Of a stretch of DNA of 64,000 nt, positions 18,135-26,715 are shown one piece after another; position 1 is the stretch's first letter, and every line of letters starts with the position of its first letter. The translations under genes were made by a program, and so were the position numbers. The notes under the pieces were generated by a model. It worked only from the letters and a program-made list of their open reading frames with translations, did not search any database and was not told the DNA's origin. The stretch spans positions 62,001-126,000 of the forward strand of contig JBCDCH010000001.1 of assembly GCA_039182125.1 (NCBI GenBank). The letters run 5' to 3'. This DNA is from Planctomycetota bacterium (lineage in GTDB: Bacteria; Planctomycetota; Phycisphaerae; Tepidisphaerales; Tepidisphaeraceae).

Positions 18135-20724
18135 ACGAGTCCGCGAACAACCCCGGACAGATCACCCGAATCTCGGCGATGGCTTGTTCCTGCGTGTGGC
18201 CCATTTCCATGAGCAGAACCCCGTAGTTGTTGACCCCGGCGAGCAGGTGTGGGTGTTGGTGACCGGTCGAGCGTGTGAAGTTCATGAATATGCCGACCAT
18301 GCGCCGCATCAGCGGCTCGGCCTCGCCCAGCCGGTTGGTCGCCTGAAGCAGCTGTGCAAGGTTATTGAGATCGGTGGCCACTTCGGGGTGTTCCTTGCCG
18401 TAGCTGGTCTCGTCGATCGCTAACGCACGCCGCATGAGCGGCTCGGCCTCGCTTAGCCGGTTGGTGTCCTGAAGCAGCTGCGCAAGGTTGTTGAGTCGGA
18501 TGGCCACGTTGGGGTGGTCCTTGCCGTAGCTGGTCTCGTCGATCGCTAACGCACGACGCATGAGCGGCTCGGCCTCGTCCAGCCGGTTGGTCGCCTTAAG
18601 CAGCAGTGCAAGGTTGTTGAGTCGGATGGCCACGTTGGGGTGATCCTCGCCGTAGCTGGCCTCGTCGATCGCCAAGGCCCGCTGCATGAGCGGCTCGGCC
18701 TCGTCCAGCCGGTTGGTCGCCTGAAGCAGCGAAGCAAGGTTGTTGAGATCGATGGCCACTTCGGGGTGATCCTCGCCGTAGCTGGCCTCGTCGATCGCCA
18801 AGGCCCGCCGCATCAGCGGCTCGGCCTCGCCCAACCGGTTGGTCGCCTTAAGTAGCTGTGCAAGGTTGTTGAGATCGCGGGCCACGTTGGGGTGGTCCTT
18901 GCCGTAGCTTGCCTCGTCGATCGACAACGCGCGCCGCATGAGCGGCTCGGCTTCCGAGTAGCGCGCTTGGGTGAAGGCGTAGTTCGCAACATCGGTCGTG
19001 AGTTCGCCTTGGACGTCCGAACCGGCCTGATCGCCTGCATGCTCAGCAAGCTGCAGGGCGTGAGGCTCGATTAAGCGCCAAACTGGCCAACCGGCAGGGT
19101 TGTTCAACACGGCTGGCGCAAATACCTGGAATATGTTCACCGTCGACTTAAACCACTCATCCGCCTGCTCCTCCGGCGTCTTGTGGCGTTCGACGGCCTG
19201 GGTGAGGTTGTGGATGGTGAAGCCTTGGCCGAGGTCACCGAGGCCGACGGCCTTGGCCATGGAGTAGTTCACGAGTTCGGTCTTGTAACCGCGGACGTCG
19301 TCTTCGTCGGGGGCTTCTTTGGTCGGCGTTTCGCCGGTGAGAAGCGCGCCGGCCGCCGCCAGGCCTTTGCCCTGCGCGCTGAACATCGCCAGCGGGATCG
19401 GCGTGGCGGCCAGCCAGGCGCACAGGCGTAGCAAGGCGCGGGCTTCGGGGGAGAGTTTTTCGATCGTGACGCGCCAGGTGGTGTAGACCGACGCGGGGTA
19501 GTCGGTGAAACCCTCAGCGTGTTCGCGGAGGGTGCGGGCCTGTGAGCGTTGGTAGAAGGCGAGGTAGTCGGCCATGCCGAAGCCGGGGCCTTCGTTGGCG
19601 ATGTAAGCGCCGGCGGCTTCGAGGGCCAGGGGGAAGTAGCCCAGCGCGCGGATCAACGTCATGCACGCGCGTCGCTCGTCCCTGTCGAGGTGGACGTACG
19701 GCTTGCCGGCGCGCTCGGCGAGGAGGTCGCGCGAGGGCCGACGGTCGAGGACGTCGAGGGTGATCATCTCTACATTGCCCGGCCACTTGGCGAAGCGTGA
19801 CGTGAGGATCGTGTGACAGCTGCCGCAGGTCGGGAGCCAGCTGCCCTCTTCGATAAGCATCGTGCCGTTGGGCTGCGGGAGTGTGATCTCGTACTTCAGT
19901 TCGTCCGGCCCCTCGGCGTTGTCGAGCACGAGCAGCCGCAGCGGCGCACCGGCCGGCAGCGGGCGGTGCAGTTCCTTCGCGGCGGCAAGGGCGAGTGTCG
20001 TCAAGTCGGTGCCGAGCTTCTGGTCGGGCCAGAGCTGGCGCGCGATGTCGGCGAACTGCGTCGTGATATCCCGCCGGCAATCGACCCAGAACACGTGCTG
20101 GTAAAGCCGCCAGTAGCGATGGACGAATTCGTTGGCGAGCGTGGTCTTGCCGATGCCGCCGAGGGAGGCGACGACCTCCGCGCGGCCCTGCGTGACGGCC
20201 GTGGTCGGGCTGCGGAAGAGCGCATCGATCATCGCGTTGAGCGTGTCTTCACGGCCTTGGAAGTGCGGGTTGGGCGGAAAGCCCGTCGTCGCCGTGCGGT
20301 CGGGGCGGACGGGCGGGTTGGCTTTGATCTGCTTGACGCGCTCGCGCACCAGTTCGATGAGCCGATCCCAGTCGTCTTGCTCGACGGTGCGGAAGTCGAT
20401 CGACTGCGCCTGGAACCGCCGCAGCGGCGGCGTGAACGACTCTTCCACCGTCCCTTCGAACAGCAGCGGGACGATCGCGTTGTGGACGTACGTCTCGTAG
20501 CAGGTCCAGCGCGAGTCGCCCCAGCGCGGGGTGAGGATCGGCAGCATCACGCGGCTGGCTTCGCAGCCGGCCTCGATCTCACGGTGCCAGTCGAGGCCGG
20601 GCTTGAGGCGGGCTTGGTCGAACCAGACCGAAAGCCCCGCCGCTTTGAGTTGATCGTGTACGGCTTGCGCGTACTCCCGGTCGGCAGACGCGTAGCTGAT
20701 GAAGACGTCGAAACCCTGTCCCAT
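18133..20724 (-). CDS. TIR-NB-ARC-TPR protein (STAND NTPase, NLR-like)
   Basis: 863 residues. Residues 1-~135 are a TIR domain (FDVFISYASADREYA); E77 in SRWTCYETY sits where the catalytic glutamate of NAD-cleaving TIR domains lies. The NB-ARC module begins at FQGRED (~156), with Walker A GGIGKTT at 189-195, Walker B LRLLVLDNAE at 262-271, ILTSRF at 306-311 and GYFPLALEAAGA near 362. From residue 591 there are five near-identical 42-residue kinesin-light-chain-like TPR units, then a diverged unit to the end. The layout matches bacterial NLR-like immune or signalling proteins, where a C-terminal sensor triggers TIR activity. It stands alone between sugar-hydrolase genes with no mobile element beside it. 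Domain calls are firm; a defence role is inference. Confidence 0.93.
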   Translation of the reverse strand: MGQGFDVFISYASADREYAQAVHDQLKAAGLSVWFDQARLKPGLDWHREIEAGCEASRVMLPILTPRWGDSRWTCYETYVHNAIVPLLFEGTVEESFTPPLRRFQAQSIDFRTVEQDDWDRLIELVRERVKQIKANPPVRPDRTATTGFPPNPHFQGREDTLNAMIDALFRSPTTAVTQGRAEVVASLGGIGKTTLANEFVHRYWRLYQHVFWVDCRRDITTQFADIARQLWPDQKLGTDLTTLALAAAKELHRPLPAGAPLRLLVLDNAEGPDELKYEITLPQPNGTMLIEEGSWLPTCGSCHTILTSRFAKWPGNVEMITLDVLDRRPSRDLLAERAGKPYVHLDRDERRACMTLIRALGYFPLALEAAGAYIANEGPGFGMADYLAFYQRSQARTLREHAEGFTDYPASVYTTWRVTIEKLSPEARALLRLCAWLAATPIPLAMFSAQGKGLAAAGALLTGETPTKEAPDEDDVRGYKTELVNYSMAKAVGLGDLGQGFTIHNLTQAVERHKTPEEQADEWFKSTVNIFQVFAPAVLNNPAGWPVWRLIEPHALQLAEHAGDQAGSDVQGELTTDVANYAFTQARYSEAEPLMRRALSIDEASYGKDHPNVARDLNNLAQLLKATNRLGEAEPLMRRALAIDEASYGEDHPEVAIDLNNLASLLQATNRLDEAEPLMQRALAIDEASYGEDHPNVAIRLNNLALLLKATNRLDEAEPLMRRALAIDETSYGKDHPNVAIRLNNLAQLLQDTNRLSEAEPLMRRALAIDETSYGKEHPEVATDLNNLAQLLQATNRLGEAEPLMRRMVGIFMNFTRSTGHQHPHLLAGVNNYGVLLMEMGHTQEQAIAEIRVICPGLFADS
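18325..18954 (-). repeat. Five tandem 126-bp repeats encoding TPR units
   Basis: Five in-frame units of exactly 126 bp (42 codons) occur in tandem in the TIR gene. Units differ at a few positions only (for example EASYGKDHPNVA against ETSYGKEHPEVA), at DNA as well as protein level. Such arrays can gain or lose whole units without breaking the frame. Confidence 0.92.
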
Positions 20725-20771
20725 GGTGCGACCCCGGTTGGCGTGAAGCTTGATCGTCTTCGCGGCCTACA

Positions 20772-20815
20772 AACAACGCAAGCGCGTTCGGATCACCGAA
20801 CGCGCTTGCGTTGTT
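20772..20815 (-). terminator. Strong hairpin terminator after the GH2 gene
   Basis: A perfect 20-bp stem with an ATCA loop lies between the GH2 stop codon (20843) and the TIR start (20724). On the minus strand it is followed by a weak T-rich run (GTTTGTAGG). It should end GH2 transcripts and insulate the TIR gene. Confidence 0.75.
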
Positions 20816-20842
20816 GGGTAGTCGAGATGGAGGCGTCTTGCG

Positions 20843-23800
20843 TTACTCGGCGATGGTCACCTTGTCCCCGGTTTCGCCGCCGGTGAGGTGGAAGGTGAAC
20901 TCGCCGGTGAACTTGGTGCCGGGCTTGGTGGTGAGGTAGTCGCTGATGCGGATCGACTTGGTCAGGTGCGGCTCGGTGCCGCCCATGTGGTACTCGATCA
21001 CTTCCAGCCAGTAGCCGTCACCGCGATCGCCGTGCTTCTCTTCGACGAAGATGAAGTTCCTCGTCGGCTCCTCGCCCTCGGCGTGATCGCTCAGGTCGCC
21101 ACCGACGGGGTGGGCCTTGAGGTGTTGACGCTCGCCGGGCGTGAGGTCGCCGTGGACGACGACGCCGGCGTCGCCGTTGTACAGGCCGCCCTCGCGGATG
21201 AAGAACTTGGTGGCGCGGAAGTCATTGGTGACGCCGTCGAGCATGTCCTGGCTGAAGGGCCAGGGCTTGAGCCCGCCGGTGTAGATGCCGCGGAGGTTGG
21301 CCAAGGACGCATCGCCGCCGGCGATGGCGGTGCCGACGGGTCGGCCCATGTGATCCTCGGGGTACCACGACCACTGTGCGTCGCGCTTCCACTTGAGCGT
21401 GTCAGCCTCGGGCGCGGCCCGCAGCGCGAAGCCCCAGTCGAAGGTGTTGAACTCCTGCGTGCCGGTCCAGTTGAAGTCGTAGGAGATCGTCGCGACGCCG
21501 GCGGCGTTGATCGACGTGGCGATGGTGCCCTCGGCGGTGTCGTACTTGCCGGTGGTGATCACGCGGACGCCGCCGTCGTCGAGCTTCTGCACGTCGACGT
21601 TCTCGGCCTCGGCCTGCCAGTTGGCGGCCTGGTTGACGAGCGTGAGCTTCTGCTGGCCGCGGAAGTTCTTCAACTGCGTCGGGCGGACGACCAGCTCCGG
21701 CGTGCCGCGCAGGACCGGCTCGCCATTGACGGTGCCCTCGTCGAGCAGGCCGGTCTCCTTGCTGATGACGTACTCGGCGTTGCCGGCGGTGATGAACACC
21801 GCGGCATCCGTCTCACGCACCTCGGCGATCGCGGCCGTCGGCAGCGGCGAAACCGCTGGTGCCTCGGCGTTGAGCACGTAGCGATCGACGACCACGTCGT
21901 TGGTGCCGGTGATCGTCAGTTCGATCGGCGCGGCGGTAGTCGGAATCTCAAGCTTGCCGATGGTGCGTGCGGGGACGTCGGGATCAAGGATTCCGCGCTC
22001 ACCGTCGGCCGACCACTCGATCTTCAGTTCGTTGAGATTCGTGTAGTCGTAGCGGTTGTCGACGACGAAGACGCTTTTGCCGTCGGCGACTTTGCCCTGC
22101 ACGTCGCCGATGCGAACGGGCGAGTGGGACTTCTGGACGTGCCAGAAGTAGTCGTTCTTGCGGCGGTCCTCGTCGAAGATGCCGCGCCAGATCGGATCGT
22201 CGCCGGTGCCGAGGTTGCGGTAGGGCGCGCCCTTGAACAGGAAGCCGCCGAGGATGTGCTGGTTGTCGGGGGCGTAGGTCCAGTCGGCGTGGGCCTGGGC
22301 GTAGTAACCCCAGTAGTCATCGATGCCCGGATCGAAGGCGTACTCCTTCCGGTTGTTCATGTGCTTGTGTGCCCACTCGGTGAAGATGTTGGGCCGATCG
22401 GTCGGGTAGTCCCACTCGTTGCCGTGGATGTCGAGGAAGGCGTTACGCGGGCCGGGGAGGTTGACCTTGCCGACGCGCGGGTAGTGGTCGTCGTTGACGT
22501 CCATGAAGTCGATGTCGACGCCCAGGCGTGCGTCGGAGCCGAAGAACAACGGCCGACTCGGGTCACGCATCGCCGCACCCACCGCGGCGGTGCGGAAGTA
22601 GTCGTAGTACGGGTTCTCGTTGCCCAGGCCCCAGAGGATGACCGAGGGGTTGGACTTGTACGACTCGATCATGGTCGCGATGTGCAGGCGCACGCCGGGG
22701 CCGATCTCGGGGGTGTTGCCGTGCTTCTGACGCGGGCCGCGATCGTACATCATGAGTGTGAGCATCGCCTCGACGGTCGTGTACATGCCGAGTTCGTCGC
22801 AGACCTGCACGTACTCGTAGCTCGGCGTCGGGCGCGAGCGGAGCACGTTCATGTTCGACTCGTGGAACATGCGGATGTCGGTCTCGATCTGCTGGCGAGT
22901 CATGTTCTCGCCGATGCCGGGCATCTGGATGTGGTAGTTGGTGCCACGCCATTTGATCGGCGTGCCGTTGATCAGCAGCTCGTTACCGACGACCTCGATC
23001 TCGCGGAAGCCGAACTGCTGGCGGGCGGTCATCGTCAGCTCGTCACCGCGATGGAGCTGGGTGTCCATGCGGTACAAGTTCGGCGTCTCGGCCGTCCACG
23101 GGTCCACCGCATCGACCACCGGGATCGGGACCTGCATCTCCAGCACCTGCCCCGCCGGGATAGGCGGCAACGGCAACGACACTTCGTTCAGGTCCGTCGC
23201 GACCTTGCGCTGGCCCTGGTCAAAGATGTTGAACCGCAGGTTCACGTCGTCGACCGGCTGGTCAGAGTCGTTGGCGACGCGCACATGCGCGACGGCGGTG
23301 ACGTGCTCGCCATCGACCTCGGTGGTGACATGAGCACGCGCGAGGTTCACCGGCGGCAGTGCCTGCAGGTACACGCTTCGGCTCATCCCGCCGAGCTCAC
23401 GCTTGGCCCAGTGCGTCGCGAGGCTCCAGTTGATCTGCAGTGTGATCTCGTTCTCGCCCTCCTGCAGGAACGGCGTGATGTCGAACTCACTCGGCAGCAC
23501 CGCGATCTCGTTCTCCGCGACGTACTGGCCGTTGACGAACAGCTTGGTCAAACCGTCGACCGACTCGAACCGCAGGCGGACGATCTTGTCGGCGAAGTTC
23601 TCGGGCAGCTCGAAGGTGCGCGTCCACGCCACGGCGTCGGGCGTGTTCTTCTCCATACGCTCGAAGCCCTGGTAGGCGACGTAGCCGGGCACGGTGATGT
23701 CGGTCCACTCGCCGCCGTTGTCGGTGATGCTCGCGGCGGTGCCGTCGAAGCCTTCGGGGACGACGCGGGCGTACTGCCAAGTGCCGTCGAGACTCAGCAC

Positions 23801-24079
23801 GTCGCGCGGTCCGAAGCCGGGCAGACGCACGTCGCGCGGCGTGAGCCGCACGACCGGGAGGATCTCGGCGTTGAGCTGGGCACCGTCGGCCGCGCCGGCG
23901 GCGCGCTCCCGGGTGACGACTTCGTCGGCGGCGGGCGCGGCGTTGGCCGGGTCGCCCTCGACCGGCGGCTGGTTCGCCGCCTCGTCGGCACGCAACGTCA
24001 TCGGGAGCAGCAACGCCGCGCCAGCCACGGCCAGCAGGCCCCGGGGAACGGACAACCATGGGAAAGCAGCACGGGACAT
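20843..24079 (-). CDS. Secreted glycoside hydrolase family 2 (beta-galactosidase-like)
   Basis: 1,078 residues from the chosen ATG at 24079, which is preceded by GAAGGAA and begins a signal peptide (GLLAVAGAALLLPMTLRADE). Longer in-frame starts at 24118 (ATG) and 24133 (GTG) are less likely. The GH2 sugar-binding jelly roll is at about residues 75-240, followed by an Ig-like domain and the TIM barrel. The acid/base is E488 in WGLGNENPYY and the nucleophile E568 in IFTEWAHKHMNN. The C-terminal half contains a beta-galactosidase small-chain-like domain (WSWYPEDHMGRPVGTA). It would remove beta-linked sugars from polysaccharide outside the cytoplasm; the exact substrate is unknown. TGTGAC direct repeats lie upstream. 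Confidence 0.92.
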   Translation of the reverse strand: MSRAAFPWLSVPRGLLAVAGAALLLPMTLRADEAANQPPVEGDPANAAPAADEVVTRERAAGAADGAQLNAEILPVVRLTPRDVRLPGFGPRDVLSLDGTWQYARVVPEGFDGTAASITDNGGEWTDITVPGYVAYQGFERMEKNTPDAVAWTRTFELPENFADKIVRLRFESVDGLTKLFVNGQYVAENEIAVLPSEFDITPFLQEGENEITLQINWSLATHWAKRELGGMSRSVYLQALPPVNLARAHVTTEVDGEHVTAVAHVRVANDSDQPVDDVNLRFNIFDQGQRKVATDLNEVSLPLPPIPAGQVLEMQVPIPVVDAVDPWTAETPNLYRMDTQLHRGDELTMTARQQFGFREIEVVGNELLINGTPIKWRGTNYHIQMPGIGENMTRQQIETDIRMFHESNMNVLRSRPTPSYEYVQVCDELGMYTTVEAMLTLMMYDRGPRQKHGNTPEIGPGVRLHIATMIESYKSNPSVILWGLGNENPYYDYFRTAAVGAAMRDPSRPLFFGSDARLGVDIDFMDVNDDHYPRVGKVNLPGPRNAFLDIHGNEWDYPTDRPNIFTEWAHKHMNNRKEYAFDPGIDDYWGYYAQAHADWTYAPDNQHILGGFLFKGAPYRNLGTGDDPIWRGIFDEDRRKNDYFWHVQKSHSPVRIGDVQGKVADGKSVFVVDNRYDYTNLNELKIEWSADGERGILDPDVPARTIGKLEIPTTAAPIELTITGTNDVVVDRYVLNAEAPAVSPLPTAAIAEVRETDAAVFITAGNAEYVISKETGLLDEGTVNGEPVLRGTPELVVRPTQLKNFRGQQKLTLVNQAANWQAEAENVDVQKLDDGGVRVITTGKYDTAEGTIATSINAAGVATISYDFNWTGTQEFNTFDWGFALRAAPEADTLKWKRDAQWSWYPEDHMGRPVGTAIAGGDASLANLRGIYTGGLKPWPFSQDMLDGVTNDFRATKFFIREGGLYNGDAGVVVHGDLTPGERQHLKAHPVGGDLSDHAEGEEPTRNFIFVEEKHGDRGDGYWLEVIEYHMGGTEPHLTKSIRISDYLTTKPGTKFTGEFTFHLTGGETGDKVTIAE

Positions 24080-24135
24080 CGGGGGTTCCTTCGCAAAGAA
24101 ATCGTTTGAGGCGGTCATGGCCTTGGTTGCCACGA

Positions 24136-24226
24136 TGTGATGAGCTTAAACCATGGCTACGGCACGGCTACGGGCGTTCTGTGACAGTAACACTCCGTGT
24201 GTGACACCAATAGAGTGATTTTGTGA
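24136..24226. promoter_or_regulatory. TGTGAC direct repeats upstream of the GH2 gene
   Basis: TGTGACA occurs at 24180 and 24200 (exactly 20 bp apart), with further TGTGA copies at 24136 and 24222. All lie in the 227-base gap before the GH2 gene. The spacing of about two helical turns is like that of direct half-sites bound by AraC-type regulators. Confidence 0.4.
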
Positions 24227-24230
24227 GATT

Positions 24231-24273
24231 CCAAACAAAAACCGCCGCAGCGGGCATTGAGCCCGCCGCGGCG
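24231..24273 (-). terminator. Rho-independent terminator after the PEP-CTERM gene
   Basis: A 13-bp stem with one mismatch (24243-24255 with 24261-24273, ATTGA loop) is followed on the minus strand by GGTTTTTGTTTGG. It lies 34 bases after the PEP-CTERM stop codon. Confidence 0.8.
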
Positions 24274-24306
24274 TTGAGGAGTTGAAACGATGATCGACCG
24301 ACGCGC

Positions 24307-25185
24307 TTAGCGCCGACGACGCATCAGACCGAGGCCCGCGACCGAAAGCAGACCAAGCGTGGCCGGCTCTGGAATGGGCAGCGCGGTAACGACGAGGTTG
24401 TCGATGTTGGTGAAGCTGCCGGTGGTAGGATCACCGACCGCTGGGCTGTAGAACGAAAGGAATCCGCTCGACACGCCGTCGAACAAGATGTCTTCGGTGA
24501 TCGAAGCTCCACCGTTGATGGAAACGCTAAGAACACCGGCCGAGCCGGCACCGTAGCCCGTCGGGGCGTCAACGGTGATCACGACCGAGTTTACGGCCTC
24601 GTCGTCGGTGTAGCCATCGGCTTCGTCAATGTCTTGAACCTGAACGCCCGCTTCGAAGACTTGGACACCACCAACGCCGCCTGCGGCCGCGCCGGCATCG
24701 AACAGAATCGCTCCGTCGGCACCGTTAGCAGCATCCGCGAACAGGAAGGTGTTGGCGTTGAAGCCACCGGTATTCTCGATCAGGTCCGTGTCGTCGAGTC
24801 CGAGCGCCATGCCGACGAACGCGGTGCCACCGGCGGCACGCTGGAAGTCGAAGGCAACGGTGTAGCCCACGGGGGCGAGAGGTGCGAGGTCGAGTTCGAC
24901 TTGAACGCCGCCAGCGACGAATTGAGCAACCGATCCGTTGGTGGTCTGCTGAGCACCACCACCCCGCGACTCGTCGAAGGTGTACGTCTGAACTTCGGTT
25001 CCGCCGAGGCCATTATCGTTGGAGCCCCAGTCCGAATCGTTCGGGGTGCCGTTGGCGAAGCCATTGGCGTCACCGCTGCCGTTGGTGCGGTCGAAGGTGT
25101 CGCTGAAGATTTGGGCACTGGCGGTGGACGCCAGACCGAAGGTCGCCACGGTCGCGGCGGCGAGAAGTGTTTTGCTAAGTTGCAT
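24307..25185 (-). CDS. PEP-CTERM sorting domain protein
   Basis: 292 residues from the ATG at 25185, which follows a GGAGG site; this start gives a clean signal peptide (LAAATVATFGLASTASA). The body is rich in glycine, alanine and aspartate and looks like a beta-sandwich (VEVELD-like and TVAFDFQRAAGGTAFVGMAL stretches). The C terminus is a full PEP-CTERM signal: IPEPATLGLLSVAGLG followed by LMRRRR. The protein should be exported, cleaved by an exosortase and placed at the cell surface. Its neighbours suggest a link to polysaccharide binding, but no binding motif was identified. Confidence 0.93.
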   Translation of the reverse strand: MQLSKTLLAAATVATFGLASTASAQIFSDTFDRTNGSGDANGFANGTPNDSDWGSNDNGLGGTEVQTYTFDESRGGGAQQTTNGSVAQFVAGGVQVELDLAPLAPVGYTVAFDFQRAAGGTAFVGMALGLDDTDLIENTGGFNANTFLFADAANGADGAILFDAGAAAGGVGGVQVFEAGVQVQDIDEADGYTDDEAVNSVVITVDAPTGYGAGSAGVLSVSINGGASITEDILFDGVSSGFLSFYSPAVGDPTTGSFTNIDNLVVTALPIPEPATLGLLSVAGLGLMRRRR

Positions 25186-25297
25186 TGGTCCTCCAAATGG
25201 AAAGGGCTGGTTCGCAGCGACTACGGACCCGTTGGCCCAGGGCAAGCCGCCGATACACCGAAAGTAAACCGCTTTTCAGAGCGGACAAGGCCGTTTG

Positions 25298-25368
25298 TGT
25301 GACATTGATTGACCAGGTGTGATATGTGACTTTTGGGATCAGAATGTGACAAACCGCGTAACCGTTAC
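25298..25368. promoter_or_regulatory. TGTGA direct repeats and a LacI-like half-palindrome upstream of the PEP-CTERM gene
   Basis: TGTGA occurs at 25298, 25318, 25325 and 25345, giving spacings of 20, 7 and 20 bp. At 25358-25368 GTAAC-C-GTTAC shares both half-sites with the LacI operator at 15805-15822 but with a shorter centre. The rest of the 299-base gap 25186-25484 shows only a terminator. Confidence 0.4.
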
Positions 25369-25412
25369 AATGACGCAACGGCTTTTGGTTTGACACACCG
25401 CGATAGAACGAG

Positions 25413-25446
25413 CAACGCCGCCGACCTCACACGGTCGACGGCGTTG
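25413..25446 (-). terminator. Hairpin after the second pseudopilin gene
   Basis: CAACGCCGCCGACC pairs with GGTCGACGGCGTTG (one mismatch) around a six-base loop, 38 bases after the stop at 25485. The T-run is weak. Confidence 0.55.
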
Positions 25447-25484
25447 TTCACACTGGATCCGATGGAGCCAAGCTGGCCGATTGC

Positions 25485-26441
25485 CTACCACTCGGCTTGG
25501 ATGTCAGGATCGACCAAGTCTTCATCCCATGCACCGTGGTGCTTGAGACGCCAGATGTTGTTCAGGTTGTCGATTTTTTCGGCATGACCATCTGCAAAGG
25601 CCATGTTGATCCCATTGCCATGCCGAGCGATGTGAAAGCGATTGATCTGGCTGTTTTCGCCGGTGATTGCCTCGGAACTGGCAAACGGCCACGGGTTGAT
25701 GTCATCAGGCGATTTGAGCGTGTACTCACCGCCTTCGCCTTCGTAAGCGAATGCTTCGGACCATACGCCGTCACCGATGACTGGGGTGTTCACCGAGTCA
25801 CGAACGCGAGCGATCTTTCCATAGAACATCTCGTCGATGATCGAGTCGCGCGGGCCACCCTGAACGCGCAGATCCCGAATCACATCGCCGGAGGTAAAGG
25901 TGCCCGAGCCGGGTGTCTGCTTGGTGTAGATCAGCCACCCGTTCATGGCGTAGCTGCCCTCGGAGAACGTCGGGTTGTCCAGCGGATTGGCCGGGTCAAA
26001 GCCCCTACCGTCAGCTGTGAAGTCGCGAATCCAGTGGGTTTGAGCGGTGCCGTGCAGCAAGTTCGGCTGCGTTGCGATCTGGATGCCGGGATCGGCCGCG
26101 GACGGGCAGAAGATGATCTCAGGGTCTTCCTGCAGATTGAGATACCCGAGGTCACTCAGAATCTTGGGCACCGATCCCTGACCGTTTCCGGTTGGGAAGG
26201 CGCCGCGACGAATCTCCGAGTCAATGAACTCGCCGTCCTTGCGGTCGGCGACGAAAATCAGTAACGCCTGTGTGAACGAGCGCTGATTGCTAAGGCACTT
26301 GACCGAGTTCGCCGACTCGCGAGCTCGTTGCAACGAGGGGAGCAGGATGGAAATGAGCAGCGCGATGATTCCGATCACCACGAGCAGCTCGACGAGTGTG
26401 AAGCCGCGACAGGCGGCTTTGGTCATTTTGTTTTGACGCAT
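25485..26441 (-). CDS. Second pseudopilin-like protein with H-x9-DG domain
   Basis: 318 residues from the ATG at 26441, chosen because GAGGAGG lies upstream and the prepilin motif ([19 protein letters not shown]) then starts near residue 11. The family hallmark [18 protein letters not shown] is near the C terminus. It has the same N-terminal helix and layout as the pseudopilin at 13560-14522 but a different middle part, so it is a paralogue rather than a recent copy. It lies upstream of the PEP-CTERM gene and is separated from it by a hairpin. Its function is unknown. Confidence 0.92.
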   Translation of the reverse strand: MRQNKMTKAACRGFTLVELLVVIGIIALLISILLPSLQRARESANSVKCLSNQRSFTQALLIFVADRKDGEFIDSEIRRGAFPTGNGQGSVPKILSDLGYLNLQEDPEIIFCPSAADPGIQIATQPNLLHGTAQTHWIRDFTADGRGFDPANPLDNPTFSEGSYAMNGWLIYTKQTPGSGTFTSGDVIRDLRVQGGPRDSIIDEMFYGKIARVRDSVNTPVIGDGVWSEAFAYEGEGGEYTLKSPDDINPWPFASSEAITGENSQINRFHIARHGNGINMAFADGHAEKIDNLNNIWRLKHHGAWDEDLVDPDIQAEW

Positions 26442-26584
26442 GGGGAGAACCTCCTCAAGGTTTCGTTGATTGAAACATAAACCCTGTCCACAACCCCGAA
26501 CAACATGCAGGGTGTGGCATCGCCTTGCCGTTTGTGATCGTGGGATTCTGCGTCTGGTACGACGAAAACGCCGAAAAACTGCAA

Positions 26585-26603
26585 AAGTGACCTGGATCAC
26601 GTT
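26585..26603. promoter_or_regulatory. CRP/FNR-like palindrome between the pseudopilin and epimerase genes
   Basis: AA-GTGA-CCTGGA-TCAC-GTT has the GTGA-N6-TCAC core of CRP-family sites. It lies in the 274-base divergent gap 26442-26715 and could serve either gene. Confidence 0.35.
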
Positions 26604-26715
26604 GCGGCCCGGCAATGAAGGGCAAGCGTCCCAAATCGTGACCTCCCGATGCGAGAAAGGCCGGCTACGGCGCTAGCGGATTGATTTTGCGCCGCCGTCG
26701 GCGATAACCCGCCCC

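Noticed and set aside
18133-20724. A multi-gene defence island around the TIR protein
   Set aside because: Both neighbours are carbohydrate enzymes and no restriction, toxin or phage-related gene lies nearby; the gene is reported on its own only.
20888-24109. A 1,073-codon open frame on the plus strand opposite the GH2 gene
   Set aside because: It mirrors the GH2 gene in the complementary frame, is rich in Val/Asp/Arg/Glu without any motif, and the minus strand has clear catalytic residues and a signal peptide.
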